NCBI GenBank assembly: GCA_002154655.1
Contig: NGUZ01000005.1
Span: 1-64,000 of the forward strand
Reading direction: 5' to 3'
DNA length: 64,000 nucleotides
DNA from: Corynebacterium kefirresidentii
Lineage (GTDB): Bacteria > Actinomycetota > Actinomycetes > Mycobacteriales > Mycobacteriaceae
Shown piece by piece: positions 11,868 to 23,311 of this stretch. The translations under genes were made by a program, and so were the position numbers. The notes beneath the pieces are model-generated. The model was given only the letters and a program-made list of their open reading frames with translations. It was not told the DNA's origin and searched no databases. Numbering within the stretch: the stretch's first letter is position 1; every line of letters starts with the position of its first letter.

Positions 11868-11943
11868 GCATTTCGTCCGCGACGCGTGAAGGCGCCGTAG
11901 ATACGTACCGTGTTCATCTTTTTCTTTCCAAGGGGCCAACGCT

Positions 11944-13242
11944 GTGACAGCGACTCTGATCATCCTCGGCATTGTGGTGGTTACCGCCCTTGCCTTTGAC
12001 TTTACGAACGGATTTCATGACACTGCCAACGCGATGGCTACGTCCATTGCCACCGGTGCTTTGAAGCCATTTACTGCGGTGGCAATCTCCGCAGTCCTTA
12101 ACCTGGTTGGTGCCTTCCTTTCGGTCAATGTTGCTGCGACCGTAGCGAAAGGCATTGTTAACCTCGATTCCTATGACTTGTCCGGCGCCGCAGCAGACAC
12201 TGACAGCCAAGCACTGCTGATGGTGGTTTTTACCGGTCTTATCGGCGGCATTATTTGGAACCTTTTCACTTGGTTGCTGGGTATGCCGTCGAGTTCCTCC
12301 CACGCGCTGTTCGGTGGCCTTATCGGCGCTGCTTTCGCGGCGATGGGTACGTCCGGCGTTGAGTGGTCCTCCATCGCTGGCAAGATCGTTATCCCGGCCG
12401 TTGCCTCGCCGATTATTGCGGCGCTAGTTTCCGCGTGTGCCACCTTCCTTGTCTACTGGGTTACCAACACCATTCCGAATAAGGCTAAGAATGAGCACTT
12501 CCGCCATGGCCAGATTGTCACCGCTTGCTTGGTGTCGCTGGCACACGGTGCTGGCGATGCGCAGAAGACCATGGGCGTTATCTTCCTAGCGCTGGTTGCC
12601 TCCGGGCATGCGGTTGCTGACTCCCGCATCCCTACCTGGGTCATCGTCTGCTGTGCCGTAGCAATCGCAGCCGGCACCATGTCCGGTGGCTGGCGAGTTA
12701 TCCGCACCCTGGGTAAGGGACTGGTGGAGATTGAGTCCCCGCAGGGTATGGCCGCTGAAGCTACCTCCGCGGCAATCATTTTGACCTCCGCTACCGGTGG
12801 TATGGCGCTGTCCACCACTCACGTGTCCACCGGTTCCATCTTGGGTACCGGCCTGGGCCGTCGCGGTGCCGAGGTTCGCTGGGGTGTTGCGATGCGTATG
12901 GTTTCCGCGTGGCTTATCACCCTGCCCTGCGCTGCGTTTGTTGGCTTTGCTACGTGGTGGTTGGCACACGGTGTTTCCTCCTTTACTAACGTGGCAACTG
13001 GCGCCATCGTTGACTTTGTCTTGCTGCTGGCCATGGCCGGACTTATCGTCATCCGCTCCCGCATGAACCCAGTGGATGCCTCCAACGTGAACAACGATTG
13101 GGATCCAAACTCCGAGTCCGTGGATTCCTCCATGGGAGCTGAGTCCAACCGTCAGGAGCCGGTTGCTGCCGGCGCCGCCCCAGTTGCTGCAACCCAGGCG
13201 GAGGACACCTCCGCGTCGTCTACTGCTCAAGAGGAGCGCTAA
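11944..13242 (+). CDS. pit: Low-affinity inorganic phosphate permease (PiT family)
   Basis: PiT carriers move metal-phosphate with protons or sodium. The 432-residue protein carries the two inverted family signatures, FTNGFHDTANAMATSIATG near the N-terminus and SLAHGAGDAQKTMGV at about residue 200. It has ten or more hydrophobic segments. The last 60 residues form a hydrophilic Ala/Glu/Ser-rich tail that is probably cytoplasmic. The GTG start is preceded by AAGGGG. A small membrane gene begins 3 nt after the stop. The upstream 11-bp repeats point to regulation by phosphate. Confidence 0.94.
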   Translation: MTATLIILGIVVVTALAFDFTNGFHDTANAMATSIATGALKPFTAVAISAVLNLVGAFLSVNVAATVAKGIVNLDSYDLSGAAADTDSQALLMVVFTGLIGGIIWNLFTWLLGMPSSSSHALFGGLIGAAFAAMGTSGVEWSSIAGKIVIPAVASPIIAALVSACATFLVYWVTNTIPNKAKNEHFRHGQIVTACLVSLAHGAGDAQKTMGVIFLALVASGHAVADSRIPTWVIVCCAVAIAAGTMSGGWRVIRTLGKGLVEIESPQGMAAEATSAAIILTSATGGMALSTTHVSTGSILGTGLGRRGAEVRWGVAMRMVSAWLITLPCAAFVGFATWWLAHGVSSFTNVATGAIVDFVLLLAMAGLIVIRSRMNPVDASNVNNDWDPNSESVDSSMGAESNRQEPVAAGAAPVAATQAEDTSASSTAQEER

Positions 13243-13245
13243 ACC

Positions 13246-13536
13246 ATGACTGCTGCAGAAATCTTCCAGTCTCTTCTCCATGTTGCCGGCCTGGCATTGG
13301 TATTTGGCGCTGGCATTCCGCTCCTTTTCTCCCTGGGTATGCGTTGTATGACCGGTGACCCCATTCGTGATGACAACGGTGTTGTCGTAGGGGATACTCC
13401 GGCAAGCACTCAGATGAAGGTGCTTGGTTGGACCGTTTACGCAGTGCTAGCCGTAGTTATCCTCGTGGCCATCATGTGGATTGCTCGCGATACGTTGGAC
13501 CATTACTTCGGCTTCGCGCCGTTCGGTGACCTCTAA
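13246..13536 (+). CDS. Small membrane protein co-transcribed with pit
   Basis: The 96-residue product has two hydrophobic helices (about residues 10-28 and 63-83, the latter LGWTVYAVLAVVILVAIMW). Between them is a hydrophilic loop, MTGDPIRDDNGVVVGD. It starts 3 nt after the pit stop, so the two are surely in one operon. I do not recognise a named family. A role as an accessory subunit or stabiliser of the phosphate permease is suggested only by position. Confidence 0.85.
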   Translation: MTAAEIFQSLLHVAGLALVFGAGIPLLFSLGMRCMTGDPIRDDNGVVVGDTPASTQMKVLGWTVYAVLAVVILVAIMWIARDTLDHYFGFAPFGDL

Positions 13537-13599
13537 GTTATCCCTCCCTTCCTGAGAGGGAAGTCAACCTTCCAAGTGATGCGTGGCACATTCTCCGAA

Positions 13600-13663
13600 A
13601 GTTAACAAAAGGTTAACTTTAAGCGACCTATGGGTTGCCTAACGGGGCTGTGTCACGTATATT
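13600..13663 (+). promoter_or_regulatory. Second 11-bp TTAAC repeat and promoter, before the 84-aa gene
   Basis: GTTAAC at 13601-13606 and 13612-13617 are 11 bp apart. They are followed by TTGCCT at 13635-13640, a 17-nt spacer and TATATT at 13658-13663. The arrangement copies that before pit: a direct repeat about 20 bp upstream of a -35. Each GTTAAC is itself a palindrome, so another regulator cannot be excluded. Confidence 0.6.
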
Positions 13664-13706
13664 CTTCTGTATCAGACAGAGAGAAAGCCACATGGAGGTG
13701 TGAGAA

Positions 13707-13961
13707 ATGAACAAGATGCGTTCTTTGATGGACGGCATCGCTGATGCGTTCAAGGGCTCCACCACTGGTACCGGCCTGGACACCATTTCGGAAGCTCCGG
13801 TCCGTGCTTTGGTGGCAGAAACCCTGCTTGACGCTGATAAGACTCCTGCTACGACTAAAGACGTAGCAGAAGCGCTAGAAGCCGTCACCGGTCATGCACC
13901 GGATGAAGTTGAGATGCTCGACGCAGAACTCTTCCTGCTCGACTTCGACTGGCTGCAGTAA
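13707..13961 (+). CDS. Unknown 84-aa acidic protein
   Basis: The ATG has a strong GGAGGTG site at 13693-13699. The protein is soluble and acidic and reads as two or three helices: SEAPVRALVAETLLDAD, TTKDVAEALEAVTGH and a terminal ELFLLDFDWLQ. It has no Cys, signal peptide or catalytic motif. I do not recognise the family. It is a single gene with its own promoter and terminator and a Pho-box-like repeat upstream, so it may be made under the same condition as pit. The strong translation signals make it likely to be a real gene. Confidence 0.8.
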   Translation: MNKMRSLMDGIADAFKGSTTGTGLDTISEAPVRALVAETLLDADKTPATTKDVAEALEAVTGHAPDEVEMLDAELFLLDFDWLQ

Positions 13962-13982
13962 GCAGCTACTGAATGAAATCCC

Positions 13983-14025
13983 CACGAGGCCCCTTGCCGC
14001 ATACTGTGCAGCAAGGGGCCTCGTG
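13983..14025. terminator. Bidirectional terminator between convergent genes
   Basis: A perfect 15-bp stem, CACGAGGCCCCTTGC (13983-13997) with its complement at 14011-14025, lies between the 84-aa gene and the convergent SDR gene. It is followed on the plus strand by CTTTG only; termination would rely on stem strength. Confidence 0.75.
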
Positions 14026-14059
14026 CTTTGCCGGACTCGGTGGACTTCGGTAAGCGCGG

Positions 14060-14827
14060 CTAATCGCGCGGCGGCAAGATGGCCTCCGGGGTTTCGGGCA
14101 GGAGTTGGCCGCCATCAATAATGAGGGTCTGACCGGTAATAAAGCCTGCCTCTTCTGAGGCAAGGAAAGCCGCCGCATTGCCGATATCGCGCGGAGTGCC
14201 GAGACGAAGCAGCGGCACCGATCGCGTCATCTGATCGAGATACTCTTGGCCTTGGGCCTTGAGGCCCTCAGTGAGGATATTGCCGGGAAGAATACCGTTG
14301 ATGGTGATGCCATCGCGAGCGACTTCAAGCGCAGCTGAGCGCATAAATCCTTGTTGGGCGGATTTGGAGGCGCCGTAGTGGGCCCAGCCAGGAAAGCCCG
14401 TGTGCGAGCCAGTGATGGACGTGGTAATTACGATGCGTCCATAGCGGCGTTCTTGGAGGTAGGGGAGTGCTTCCTGGACCACCTTAAAGGTACCGTGGGT
14501 ATTGATGGCAAACATGGCCTCCCACTGCTCATCGGTCATTTCTGCTAATGGGCAATTGGGAAAGACGCCGGCATTGGAACAGACGATGTCGAACCCGCCA
14601 TGCATGGCAACAACGTGGCGGTACATTTCTTGTACAGAAGTACGGTCGGTGACATCCACATGAATCGCACTGGCGCCTAGCTCTTTTGCGGTAGCGGTGG
14701 CGTGCTCAAGGTTGACATCAGCAATGATGACAGAGGCGCCGGCCTCGCTAAGTGAAGCGGCAATGCCGCGGCCAATGCCGGAAGCACCGCCGGTGACAAT
14801 GGCTACGCGGTCTGTGAGATCGAACAT
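14060..14827 (-). CDS. Short-chain dehydrogenase/reductase
   Basis: A 255-residue classical SDR that would oxidise or reduce an alcohol/ketone with NAD(P). The cofactor loop TGGASGIGRGIA is at residues 12-23. NAG (NAGVF) follows, and the Ser-Tyr-Lys active site is TTSITGS ... YGASKSA. The C-terminal IDGG motif is present. The acidic residue after the second strand (IIADVNLEHA) favours NAD over NADP. ATG at 14827 is preceded by AGGAG. It is similar in layout to FabG and acetoin or sugar dehydrogenases; the substrate cannot be told. Confidence 0.9.
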   Translation of the reverse strand: MFDLTDRVAIVTGGASGIGRGIAASLSEAGASVIIADVNLEHATATAKELGASAIHVDVTDRTSVQEMYRHVVAMHGGFDIVCSNAGVFPNCPLAEMTDEQWEAMFAINTHGTFKVVQEALPYLQERRYGRIVITTSITGSHTGFPGWAHYGASKSAQQGFMRSAALEVARDGITINGILPGNILTEGLKAQGQEYLDQMTRSVPLLRLGTPRDIGNAAAFLASEEAGFITGQTLIIDGGQLLPETPEAILPPRD

Positions 14828-14989
14828 AATTCTCCTGTTCCTAACGGGGCGGAATGAAGGTCGTTTCACCTTTTAGCTTAGGCCGCAGGAGCAAGAAAAG
14901 TCGGGGAAATTCGCCACGCGGAAGGGGATGAATGAAGGGCCTGTCGGGTTGATTTACTAAGGTAGAAATAGATAAAGATTAAGCCGCTC

Positions 14990-15011
14990 GGAAGGGTAGA
15001 ATCGCCCTTCC
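14990..15011 (+). promoter_or_regulatory. clpX -10 element inside a perfect inverted repeat
   Basis: TAGAAT at 14997-15002 is a good -10 hexamer about 50 nt before clpX. It is flanked by GGAAGGG (14990-14996) and CCCTTCC (15005-15011), a perfect 7-bp inverted repeat. A protein bound there would block the promoter. The dyad may also form a hairpin at the 5' end of the transcript. Confidence 0.5.
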
Positions 15012-15053
15012 ATTTATGGATAGCGGTACGAAAAGCGAGTGTGAAAGAACTTA

Positions 15054-16349
15054 ATGGCACGTATGCAAGAAAGCGCTGACCTGCTCAAGTGCTCCTTTTG
15101 TGGCAAGAGTCAGAAACAGGTGAAAAAGCTCATCGCCGGCGGCGGTGTCTACATCTGTGATGAGTGCATCGAGCTATGCAATGAAATCATCGAAGAGGAA
15201 CTGGGCCAAGAACAGGCGCAGGAATCCTCCGACGCGGAGGTGCGCCTGCCTCGGCCCTCGCAGATTTCTGCCTTCCTGGATAAATACGTCATTGGCCAAG
15301 ACAAAGCCAAGCGCGTGCTATCTGTGGCGGTCTACAACCACTACAAGCGCATCAAGGCGGAAGAGTCTGCCGCGTTGGAAGCACGGCGCAAAAAGGCCGA
15401 GGGCGATGAGGTGGAGATCTCTAAGTCCAATATCTTGATGTTGGGACCTACTGGTTCCGGCAAGACTTACTTGGCACAGACCTTGGCCCGGCTTCTCGAC
15501 GTCCCCTTTGCCATCGCCGATGCCACTAGCCTCACCGAGGCTGGATACGTGGGTGAAGACGTGGAAAATATCCTGTTAAAGCTGCTGCAAGCCGCAGACT
15601 TTGATGTGGAGCGTGCCCAGCGCGGCATCATTTACGTCGACGAAGTGGACAAGATCTCCCGCAAGTCCGAGAATCCGTCCATCACCCGCGATGTCTCCGG
15701 TGAGGGCGTTCAGCAGGCCCTGCTGAAGATCCTAGAAGGCACCGTGGCGGCCATTCCACCGCAGGGTGGGCGCAAGCACCCGAATCAGGAATTCATCCAG
15801 CTAGACACCTCGAATATCTTGTTCATCGTTGCCGGCGCATTCGCTGGGCTCGACCAGGTCATTGCGGATCGAGTGGGCAAAAAGGGCGTGGGCTTTGGCG
15901 CCAACTTGGATACCAAGGATGAGCGCGAAAAGGTCGACCTCTTTTCCCAGGTACGCCCTGAGGACCTTGTGAAGTTTGGCCTGATTCCAGAATTCATCGG
16001 GCGCCTGCCCGTCGTGGCCACCGTGGATAACCTGGACCGTGAATCCTTAGTCAAAGTGCTTACCGAGCCAAAGAACTCCTTGGTCAAGCAGTACAGTCGC
16101 CTATTTGAGATGGATGACTGCGAATTGGAATTCGAGCCGGCGGCGTTGGATGCCATCGCGGAGCTTGCCTTGGAGCGTAAGACAGGTGCACGTGGCCTGC
16201 GCGCCATCATGGAAGAGCTGCTGGTGCCAGTTATGTATGATCTGCCGGACCGCGAGGATATCGCCGCGGTACATATCACCCCAGAGTGCGTGACAGAGGG
16301 CGCGGAGCCGCAGTTTAGCTATAAGGACGAGGCGAAGGAATCTGCCTAA
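15054..16349 (+). CDS. clpX: ATP-dependent Clp protease ATP-binding subunit ClpX
   Basis: ClpX unfolds tagged proteins and threads them into the ClpP1P2 barrel. The 431-residue protein starts with the zinc-binding domain [15 protein letters not shown]...CDECIELC (four Cys, residues 14-40). It has Walker [13 protein letters not shown] and Walker [11 protein letters not shown]. The ClpX-specific loops [11 protein letters not shown] and RKHPNQEF are present, followed by sensor-2 GARGLR in the C-terminal domain. The start ATG at 15054 is followed three codons later by a second ATG. It ends 16 nt from the convergent TetR gene. Confidence 0.97.
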   Translation: MARMQESADLLKCSFCGKSQKQVKKLIAGGGVYICDECIELCNEIIEEELGQEQAQESSDAEVRLPRPSQISAFLDKYVIGQDKAKRVLSVAVYNHYKRIKAEESAALEARRKKAEGDEVEISKSNILMLGPTGSGKTYLAQTLARLLDVPFAIADATSLTEAGYVGEDVENILLKLLQAADFDVERAQRGIIYVDEVDKISRKSENPSITRDVSGEGVQQALLKILEGTVAAIPPQGGRKHPNQEFIQLDTSNILFIVAGAFAGLDQVIADRVGKKGVGFGANLDTKDEREKVDLFSQVRPEDLVKFGLIPEFIGRLPVVATVDNLDRESLVKVLTEPKNSLVKQYSRLFEMDDCELEFEPAALDAIAELALERKTGARGLRAIMEELLVPVMYDLPDREDIAAVHITPECVTEGAEPQFSYKDEAKESA

Positions 16350-16365
16350 GCGCCTGCCGGCGCGA

Positions 16366-17130
16366 CTACTCCTCGCTGTAGATATCCTGTGGTGAGGCCT
16401 CGTCTCCCTCTTTCGTATCGAACGAGGAGGAGGTGAGGTAGGACTCGTGGCCCGAGTCTGGAATATTGGCGGTCAAAAACGCCAGCACAGCATCGACGGT
16501 AAGCCTATGCATACCGTCGATATTTTCTTGGGTATTGAAGTTCACGCCCAGCATGTTTTCCACCATCACCTGGTTGGTTACGCGGTAGACGGTCAACGAG
16601 GAAATCAGGGTGAAAATGTCATTGGCGGAAATGCCTGGGCGGAAAGCACCGGCGTCTTGGCCCAAGAGCAGCAGGCGGTCGAGGTGGAGGGCGACCCCGG
16701 CGACGTCGGCAATAGCTTGCTGAGCTGGGTCCACAATCTGCTGATTGCTCTCCCACACCAGCATGCGAATAGCATCCGGGTTGGCCACGCGTTCGCGGAA
16801 GAGCCAATCCACCAACTTGCGCACGCCCTCGACCGGAACCGCGGTATCGATTTCCAGAGCGTCCTGCGGCGGATTAAGCCGCTGCGCGGCCGTGCTGAGT
16901 GCACGTAGGTACAAGCCCTTTTTATCGCCAAAGTGGTAGTGGATCATGCGCTTGGACATGCCCGATTCTTGGGCGATGGTCTCCAGCTTGGTTTCTGCGA
17001 AACCACTGCGGGAAAAGTGCTTGATTGCTACGTCCACCACGGAGTCAATGCTGACGGATTCCGCGTGGGCAGCGTGAGGAGAATCCGCCTGGCCTGCAGC
17101 CTGCAGTGCATCAGTATTCTCAGTGCTCAT
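16366..17130 (-). CDS. TetR-family transcriptional regulator
   Basis: The 254-residue protein has a TetR DNA-binding domain (about residues 29-75): VVDVAIKHFSRSGFAETKLETIAQESGMSKRMIHYHFGDKKGLYL, read in parts. The GMSKRMIHYHFGDK recognition helix is intact. The ligand domain ends in a hydrophilic tail of about 35 residues. The first 28 residues are unstructured, so a shorter start is possible. It is divergent from mdh across about 370 bp. Location beside mdh suggests it may act on that promoter, but this is not shown. Confidence 0.9.
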   Translation of the reverse strand: MSTENTDALQAAGQADSPHAAHAESVSIDSVVDVAIKHFSRSGFAETKLETIAQESGMSKRMIHYHFGDKKGLYLRALSTAAQRLNPPQDALEIDTAVPVEGVRKLVDWLFRERVANPDAIRMLVWESNQQIVDPAQQAIADVAGVALHLDRLLLLGQDAGAFRPGISANDIFTLISSLTVYRVTNQVMVENMLGVNFNTQENIDGMHRLTVDAVLAFLTANIPDSGHESYLTSSSFDTKEGDEASPQDIYSEE

Positions 17131-18450
<1,320 letters not shown>

Positions 18451-18530
18451 ACCCCACCCGGTGCGCACCACATGCTCGGTGCGCACCCTGCCTAGATGAG
18501 CCGGTTGACGTGCAAGGTAGAATCGGCCAG

Positions 18531-21251
18531 GTGACTGAGCAAAATAATGAGCAATTAGTTGGTACCAACCGCGCTGATGCGCTTCCCAAGTCTTGGGAGC
18601 CGCAGGCCGTAGAAAAGGACCTCTATGAGGGCTGGGTAGAAAAGGGCTACTTCACCCCGGATGCACATTCGGAGGCCGAGCCTTATTCCATCGTGCTGCC
18701 GCCGCCGAATGTGACCGGTCAGCTGCATATGGGCCACGCTTTGGACCACACGCTGATTGATTCCATTATCCGCCGCAAGCGCATGCAGGGCTATGCCACC
18801 CTGTGGCTGCCGGGTGCCGATCACGCCGGCATTGCCACCCAGACCAAGGTCGAGGCCAAGCTCAAGGAGACCGAGGGCAAAAAGCGCTGGGACTACGAGC
18901 GCGAAGAGTTCATTGACAAGGTCTGGGAGTGGAAAGAACAGTACGGTGGCACCATCCAGAACCAGATGCGTGCCATTGGTGACTCCGTAGATTGGTCTCG
19001 CGAGCGTTTCACCTTGGACGATGGCCTCTCGCGCGCTGTGCAGACCATTTTTAAGAACCTTTATGATGAGGGCATGATTTACCAGGCTAACCGTCTGGTC
19101 AATTGGTCGCCGGTGCTGGAGACCGCCGTCTCTGATATCGAGGTTGTCTACAAGGACGTCGAGGGCGAGCTGGTTTCCATTCGCTATGGCTCGCTTAATG
19201 ATGATGAACCGCACCTCATCGTGGCCACCACCCGTGTAGAGACCATGCTGGGTGACGTTGCCATTGCCGTTCACCCAGACGATGAACGCTATGCCGATCT
19301 TGTGGGCAAGGAGCTGCCACACCCATTCCGCGATGACCTCAAGCTCAAGATCATCGCTGATGATTACGTCGATATGGAGTTTGGTACCGGCGCGGTGAAA
19401 ATCACCCCGGCGCACGATCCGAATGACTACGCGATGGGCACCCGCCACAACTTGGACATGCCTACCGTCATGGATACCACCGGCCATATTGCCAATACTG
19501 GCACCCGCTTCGACGGCCTGACCCGCGAAGAAGCCCGTGTGGAAATCCGCGAGGCACTGCGTGAGCAGGGCCGTATTGTCAAGGAAATCCGTCCTTATGT
19601 CCACTCCGTGGGACACTCCGAGCGCTCTGGGGAACCCATCGAGCCGCGCCTGTCCCTGCAGTGGTTCGTAGACGTATCAAAGATGGCCAAGGACTCTGGT
19701 GCTGCTGTGCGCGAGGGAGATACCACCTTACATCCGCAGTCGCTGGAGCCGCGCTACTTTGAGTGGGTCGATGATATGCACGATTGGTGCATCTCTCGGC
19801 AGCTGTGGTGGGGTCACCGCATCCCTATTTGGTACGGGCCGGAAGGCGAAGATGGCCAGCGAGACATTGTCTGCGTCGGCCCCGATGAAGAGCCCCCAGC
19901 AGGCTACGAGCAGGATCCTGATGTGCTGGATACGTGGTTCTCCTCCGCGCTGTGGCCATTTTCCACCCTCGGCTGGCCGGAAAAGACCCCGGATCTGGAG
20001 AAGTTCTATCCCACCAACGTGCTGGTCACCGCCTATGACATTTTGTTCTTCTGGGTGGCCCGCATGATGATGTTTGGTACCTTCGCTGGCTCCCATACCC
20101 CAGAGCTTTTGGGGGAGGGCACCGATGGTCGCCCGCAGGTTCCATTTAAGGATCTTTACCTGCACGGCTTGGTTCGCGATGAGCAGGGCCGCAAGATGTC
20201 TAAGTCTTTGGGCAACGGCATTGACCCGATGGATTGGGTGCGTGACTACGGCGCAGACGCCCTGCGCTTTACCCTTGCTCGCGGTGCCAACCCGGGTGTG
20301 GACCTGCCTTTGGGCTCTGATGCTGCAGCGGCCGCCCGTAACTTCGCCACCAAGCTTTTCAACGCCACCAAGTTTGCCCTCATGAATGGTGCCGGCGTAG
20401 CTACGTTGCCCAACCGCGACGAGCTTAGCGACGCCGACCGGTGGATCCTCGACCGCGCCGAAGAGGTCCGCGCCAAGGTGGATGCATACCTGGATGATTA
20501 CCAGTTCGCTAAGGCAAACGAGCTGCTCTACCACTTCACCTGGGACGAGCTCTGTGACTGGTACCTGGAGATTGCAAAGACCCAGATCCCGCGTGATGGT
20601 GTCAGTGAACAGGGCCGCAATACCCAGATTGTCCTGGGACGCGTCCTAGACGTCGTCCTGCGCCTGCTGCATCCAACCATGCCTTTCGTGACCGAGGTGC
20701 TCTGGAAGGCTTTGACTGGTGGCGAGTCTATCGTCGTGGCACCGTGGCCTACCGTTGCCGATACCAATGGTGGCGCTACCAAGGATGAGGTGGCCGCCCG
20801 TCGCATTGCGGACGCGGATAAGCTCATTACCGAGCTGCGCCGCTTCCGCTCTGACCAGGGTGTCAAGCCTTCCCAGAAGGTCCCGGGCCGCCTCGACTTT
20901 GCCGCAGCGGATCTCGCCGGCCAAGAGGAACTGGTGCGCAATCTGGCCAATACCACCGCTCCGGCCGAAGACTTCGATCCTTCCGCCTCCATTGAGGTAC
21001 GCCTTTCCCAGGCCACCGTGGAGGTCACCCTAGATACCCACGGCGCGGTAGACGTGGAGGCTGAGCGCAAGCGCCTAGAAAAGGACTTGGCCAAAGCCAA
21101 TAAGGAATTGGAGCAAACCGGCAAGAAGCTTGGCAATGAGAACTTCCTGTCCAAGGCGCCGGAAGAAGTGGTTAATAAAATTAAGCAGCGCCAGCAGATC
21201 GCTCGCGAAGAGGTTGAACGCATTACCAGCCGTTTGGAAGGCCTGAAGTAG
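18531..21251 (+). CDS. valS: Valyl-tRNA synthetase
   Basis: This class I synthetase charges tRNA-Val and edits threonine. The 906-residue product carries the HIGH-type motif [16 protein letters not shown] near residue 60 and KMSKSLGNG near 560. The CP1 editing domain lies between ([12 protein letters not shown]). The C-terminal coiled coil is visible in the Lys/Glu-rich end ([18 protein letters not shown]). I chose the GTG at 18531 because TAGAAT at 18518-18523 ends 7 nt before it (leaderless layout). Its stop overlaps the folC start by one base, so the two are one operon. Confidence 0.96.
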   Translation: MTEQNNEQLVGTNRADALPKSWEPQAVEKDLYEGWVEKGYFTPDAHSEAEPYSIVLPPPNVTGQLHMGHALDHTLIDSIIRRKRMQGYATLWLPGADHAGIATQTKVEAKLKETEGKKRWDYEREEFIDKVWEWKEQYGGTIQNQMRAIGDSVDWSRERFTLDDGLSRAVQTIFKNLYDEGMIYQANRLVNWSPVLETAVSDIEVVYKDVEGELVSIRYGSLNDDEPHLIVATTRVETMLGDVAIAVHPDDERYADLVGKELPHPFRDDLKLKIIADDYVDMEFGTGAVKITPAHDPNDYAMGTRHNLDMPTVMDTTGHIANTGTRFDGLTREEARVEIREALREQGRIVKEIRPYVHSVGHSERSGEPIEPRLSLQWFVDVSKMAKDSGAAVREGDTTLHPQSLEPRYFEWVDDMHDWCISRQLWWGHRIPIWYGPEGEDGQRDIVCVGPDEEPPAGYEQDPDVLDTWFSSALWPFSTLGWPEKTPDLEKFYPTNVLVTAYDILFFWVARMMMFGTFAGSHTPELLGEGTDGRPQVPFKDLYLHGLVRDEQGRKMSKSLGNGIDPMDWVRDYGADALRFTLARGANPGVDLPLGSDAAAAARNFATKLFNATKFALMNGAGVATLPNRDELSDADRWILDRAEEVRAKVDAYLDDYQFAKANELLYHFTWDELCDWYLEIAKTQIPRDGVSEQGRNTQIVLGRVLDVVLRLLHPTMPFVTEVLWKALTGGESIVVAPWPTVADTNGGATKDEVAARRIADADKLITELRRFRSDQGVKPSQKVPGRLDFAAADLAGQEELVRNLANTTAPAEDFDPSASIEVRLSQATVEVTLDTHGAVDVEAERKRLEKDLAKANKELEQTGKKLGNENFLSKAPEEVVNKIKQRQQIAREEVERITSRLEGLK

Positions 21252-22786
21252 TGGCGGAAAAGGACAAGGGCACAGAGGATTTTGAGATCGTCGATGCCCT
21301 CAAAGAAGGAACCGATGGCGGCCCGGTGGAAATCACCGAGTCCGGCTTGACGCTCAATCTGGGCATGGGCGGCGAGGATGAGTACAACGAGGCCGCCCCA
21401 CAGGAGGTTTCCGCCGCGGAGCTACGCGCCCTCGCGGAGGTTGAAGAAGAACTCAATGAGCGGTGGCCCGAAACCAAGATTGAGCCTTCCCTCGAGCGCA
21501 TCGAGCTGCTTATGGATCTGCTCGGTCACCCGGAGCGTTCTTTTGATGTCATCCACATTGCCGGCACCAATGGTAAGTCCTCTACCGCGCGCATGATTGA
21601 TTCGCTCCTGCGTGCCTTCCACCGCCGAGTGGGCTTGGTAACTAGCCCACACCTGCAGCGGGTTACTGAGCGCATCGGCATCGATGGCCAGCCCATTCAC
21701 CCGCGCGATTACGTGCGCATTTGGCACGAGATCAAGCCGTTTGTGGAAATGGTCGATGCCCAATCGGACGTGCCTATGTCTAAGTTCGAGGTCCTTGTCG
21801 GCCTGTCCTATGCCGCGTTTGCCGACGCCCCCGTAGATGTCGCTGTCGTCGAAGTCGGCCTTGGCGGACGGTGGGACGCCACCAATGTGGTCACTGCAGA
21901 CGTCTCCGTCATCACCCCAGTGGGCATGGACCACACGGATTACCTGGGGGAGACGATCACCGAAATCGCAGGTGAAAAAGCTGGCATTATTAAGCCACGC
22001 GAAGACGCCGACGATCCATTGACCCCGAACGAAAACATTGTCGTCATCGCGGAACAGGACCCAGAAGCCATGCGCGTCATCTTGCAGCAGGCCGTCGATG
22101 TCGAAGCGGGCGTGGCCCGCTCCGGTTCCGAATTTGCGGCCCTCGAATCCCGCATTGCCGTCGGCGGCCAGCAGGTCAATATCCAAGGCCTCGGCGGCCT
22201 ATACGAGGATATTTTCCTGCCCCTCCATGGCGAGCACCAAGCCAAGAATGCTGCCGTGGCCCTTGCAGCAGTAGAGGCCTTCTTTGGGGCTTCGGCCGGC
22301 CACCCATTGGACGTTGCTACCGTACGCAATGGCTTCGCCCAGGCGATTTCGCCCGGCCGCCTCGAGCGCGTACGTACCTCGCCCACGACGTTTATTGATG
22401 CCGCGCATAACCCCCACGGTGCCAAGGCTTTAGGCGCAGCGTTGGACCGCGATTTCGACTTCGCCCGCCTCATCGGTGTGTTGTCCATCTTTGCGGATAA
22501 GGACGCAACCGGCATTCTCACCGCGTTGGAGCCGTATCTGACTGAGGTTGTCATCACCCAAAATTCCTCGCCGCGCGCCCTCGACGCTTATGATCTTGCC
22601 GAGACTGCTCGCGATATTTACGGCGAGGAACGCGTCCACGTTGCCGAGGATCTTCCCGGCGCTTATGCCCAAGCCGTTGAACTTGCCGAAGACGCGGAGG
22701 TGCAATCCGGCTCCGGCATTATCATCACCGGCTCGGTCGTCACTGCCGGTGACGCCCGCGCGATGTTTGGAAAGGAACCTGCATGA
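21251..22786 (+). CDS. folC: Bifunctional folylpolyglutamate / dihydrofolate synthase
   Basis: FolC adds glutamate to dihydropteroate and to folates. The Mur-ligase-type P-loop is HIAGTNGKSSTARMID. The family blocks VGLVTSPHLQRVTERI and VEVGLGGRWDATNVV follow, then GMDHTDYLGETI; the C-terminal domain has DAAHNPHGA. At 511 residues it is longer than usual because of an acidic N-terminal extension of about 50 residues (rich in Asp/Glu/Gly) before the catalytic fold. GTG 21251 overlaps the last base of valS. The downstream gene overlaps by 4 bp. Confidence 0.95.
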   Translation: MAEKDKGTEDFEIVDALKEGTDGGPVEITESGLTLNLGMGGEDEYNEAAPQEVSAAELRALAEVEEELNERWPETKIEPSLERIELLMDLLGHPERSFDVIHIAGTNGKSSTARMIDSLLRAFHRRVGLVTSPHLQRVTERIGIDGQPIHPRDYVRIWHEIKPFVEMVDAQSDVPMSKFEVLVGLSYAAFADAPVDVAVVEVGLGGRWDATNVVTADVSVITPVGMDHTDYLGETITEIAGEKAGIIKPREDADDPLTPNENIVVIAEQDPEAMRVILQQAVDVEAGVARSGSEFAALESRIAVGGQQVNIQGLGGLYEDIFLPLHGEHQAKNAAVALAAVEAFFGASAGHPLDVATVRNGFAQAISPGRLERVRTSPTTFIDAAHNPHGAKALGAALDRDFDFARLIGVLSIFADKDATGILTALEPYLTEVVITQNSSPRALDAYDLAETARDIYGEERVHVAEDLPGAYAQAVELAEDAEVQSGSGIIITGSVVTAGDARAMFGKEPA

Positions 22787-23265
22787 GCAGCGATAAGCAC
22801 CGGCCGCACCCGCGCCGTCGCACCCGCGAGGAACAGATCCCAGAAAGCGAGATCGGGCCCCTCGGCATGGGCCAAGCCCCCGTCAAGGATCCGCTAAAAA
22901 GCTTCAACGGCATGGTTATTGCCAGCTCCTTGACCATGGAAGCTCTCGCCCTATCCTTCTCGCTACCGATGCTGTACAAGCTATATGACGGCAACCTGTG
23001 GACGCCTTTCAACTATTGCTTTGTCCTTGCTGCCATTGCTTTCCACCTCGTGATGATCGCGTTCATGAATAAGAAGTGGGCGCTAATGGTCATCGTGTGG
23101 GTACAGCTGCTGTGCGTCATCTTGGGCTTTATGGTGCACTGGGCCGTAGCCGCCATCTTCATCATCTTCGGCTTGGAGTGGCTGCTGGCCGTTTACCTGC
23201 GCAGTAACCTCATCGCCCGCATGAAGCGTGGCTACCTCACCACGCAGCACCTCAACGAGAAATAG
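22783..23265 (+). CDS. DUF4233-type membrane protein
   Basis: The 160-residue protein starts in an ATGA overlap with the folC stop. A hydrophilic, Arg-rich N-terminus (about 45 residues) is followed by four hydrophobic helices (about 50-145), including CFVLAAIAFHLVMIAF and AVAAIFIIFGLEWLLAVYL, and a short basic tail. DUF4233 proteins regularly follow folC in actinobacteria; their function is not known. Overlap implies co-translation with folC. Confidence 0.85.
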   Translation: MSSDKHRPHPRRRTREEQIPESEIGPLGMGQAPVKDPLKSFNGMVIASSLTMEALALSFSLPMLYKLYDGNLWTPFNYCFVLAAIAFHLVMIAFMNKKWALMVIVWVQLLCVILGFMVHWAVAAIFIIFGLEWLLAVYLRSNLIARMKRGYLTTQHLNEK

Positions 23266-23311
23266 CCCAGTTAACTCCAGTGGGCAGGGGAGTCGCGATA
23301 GACTAACGGCC

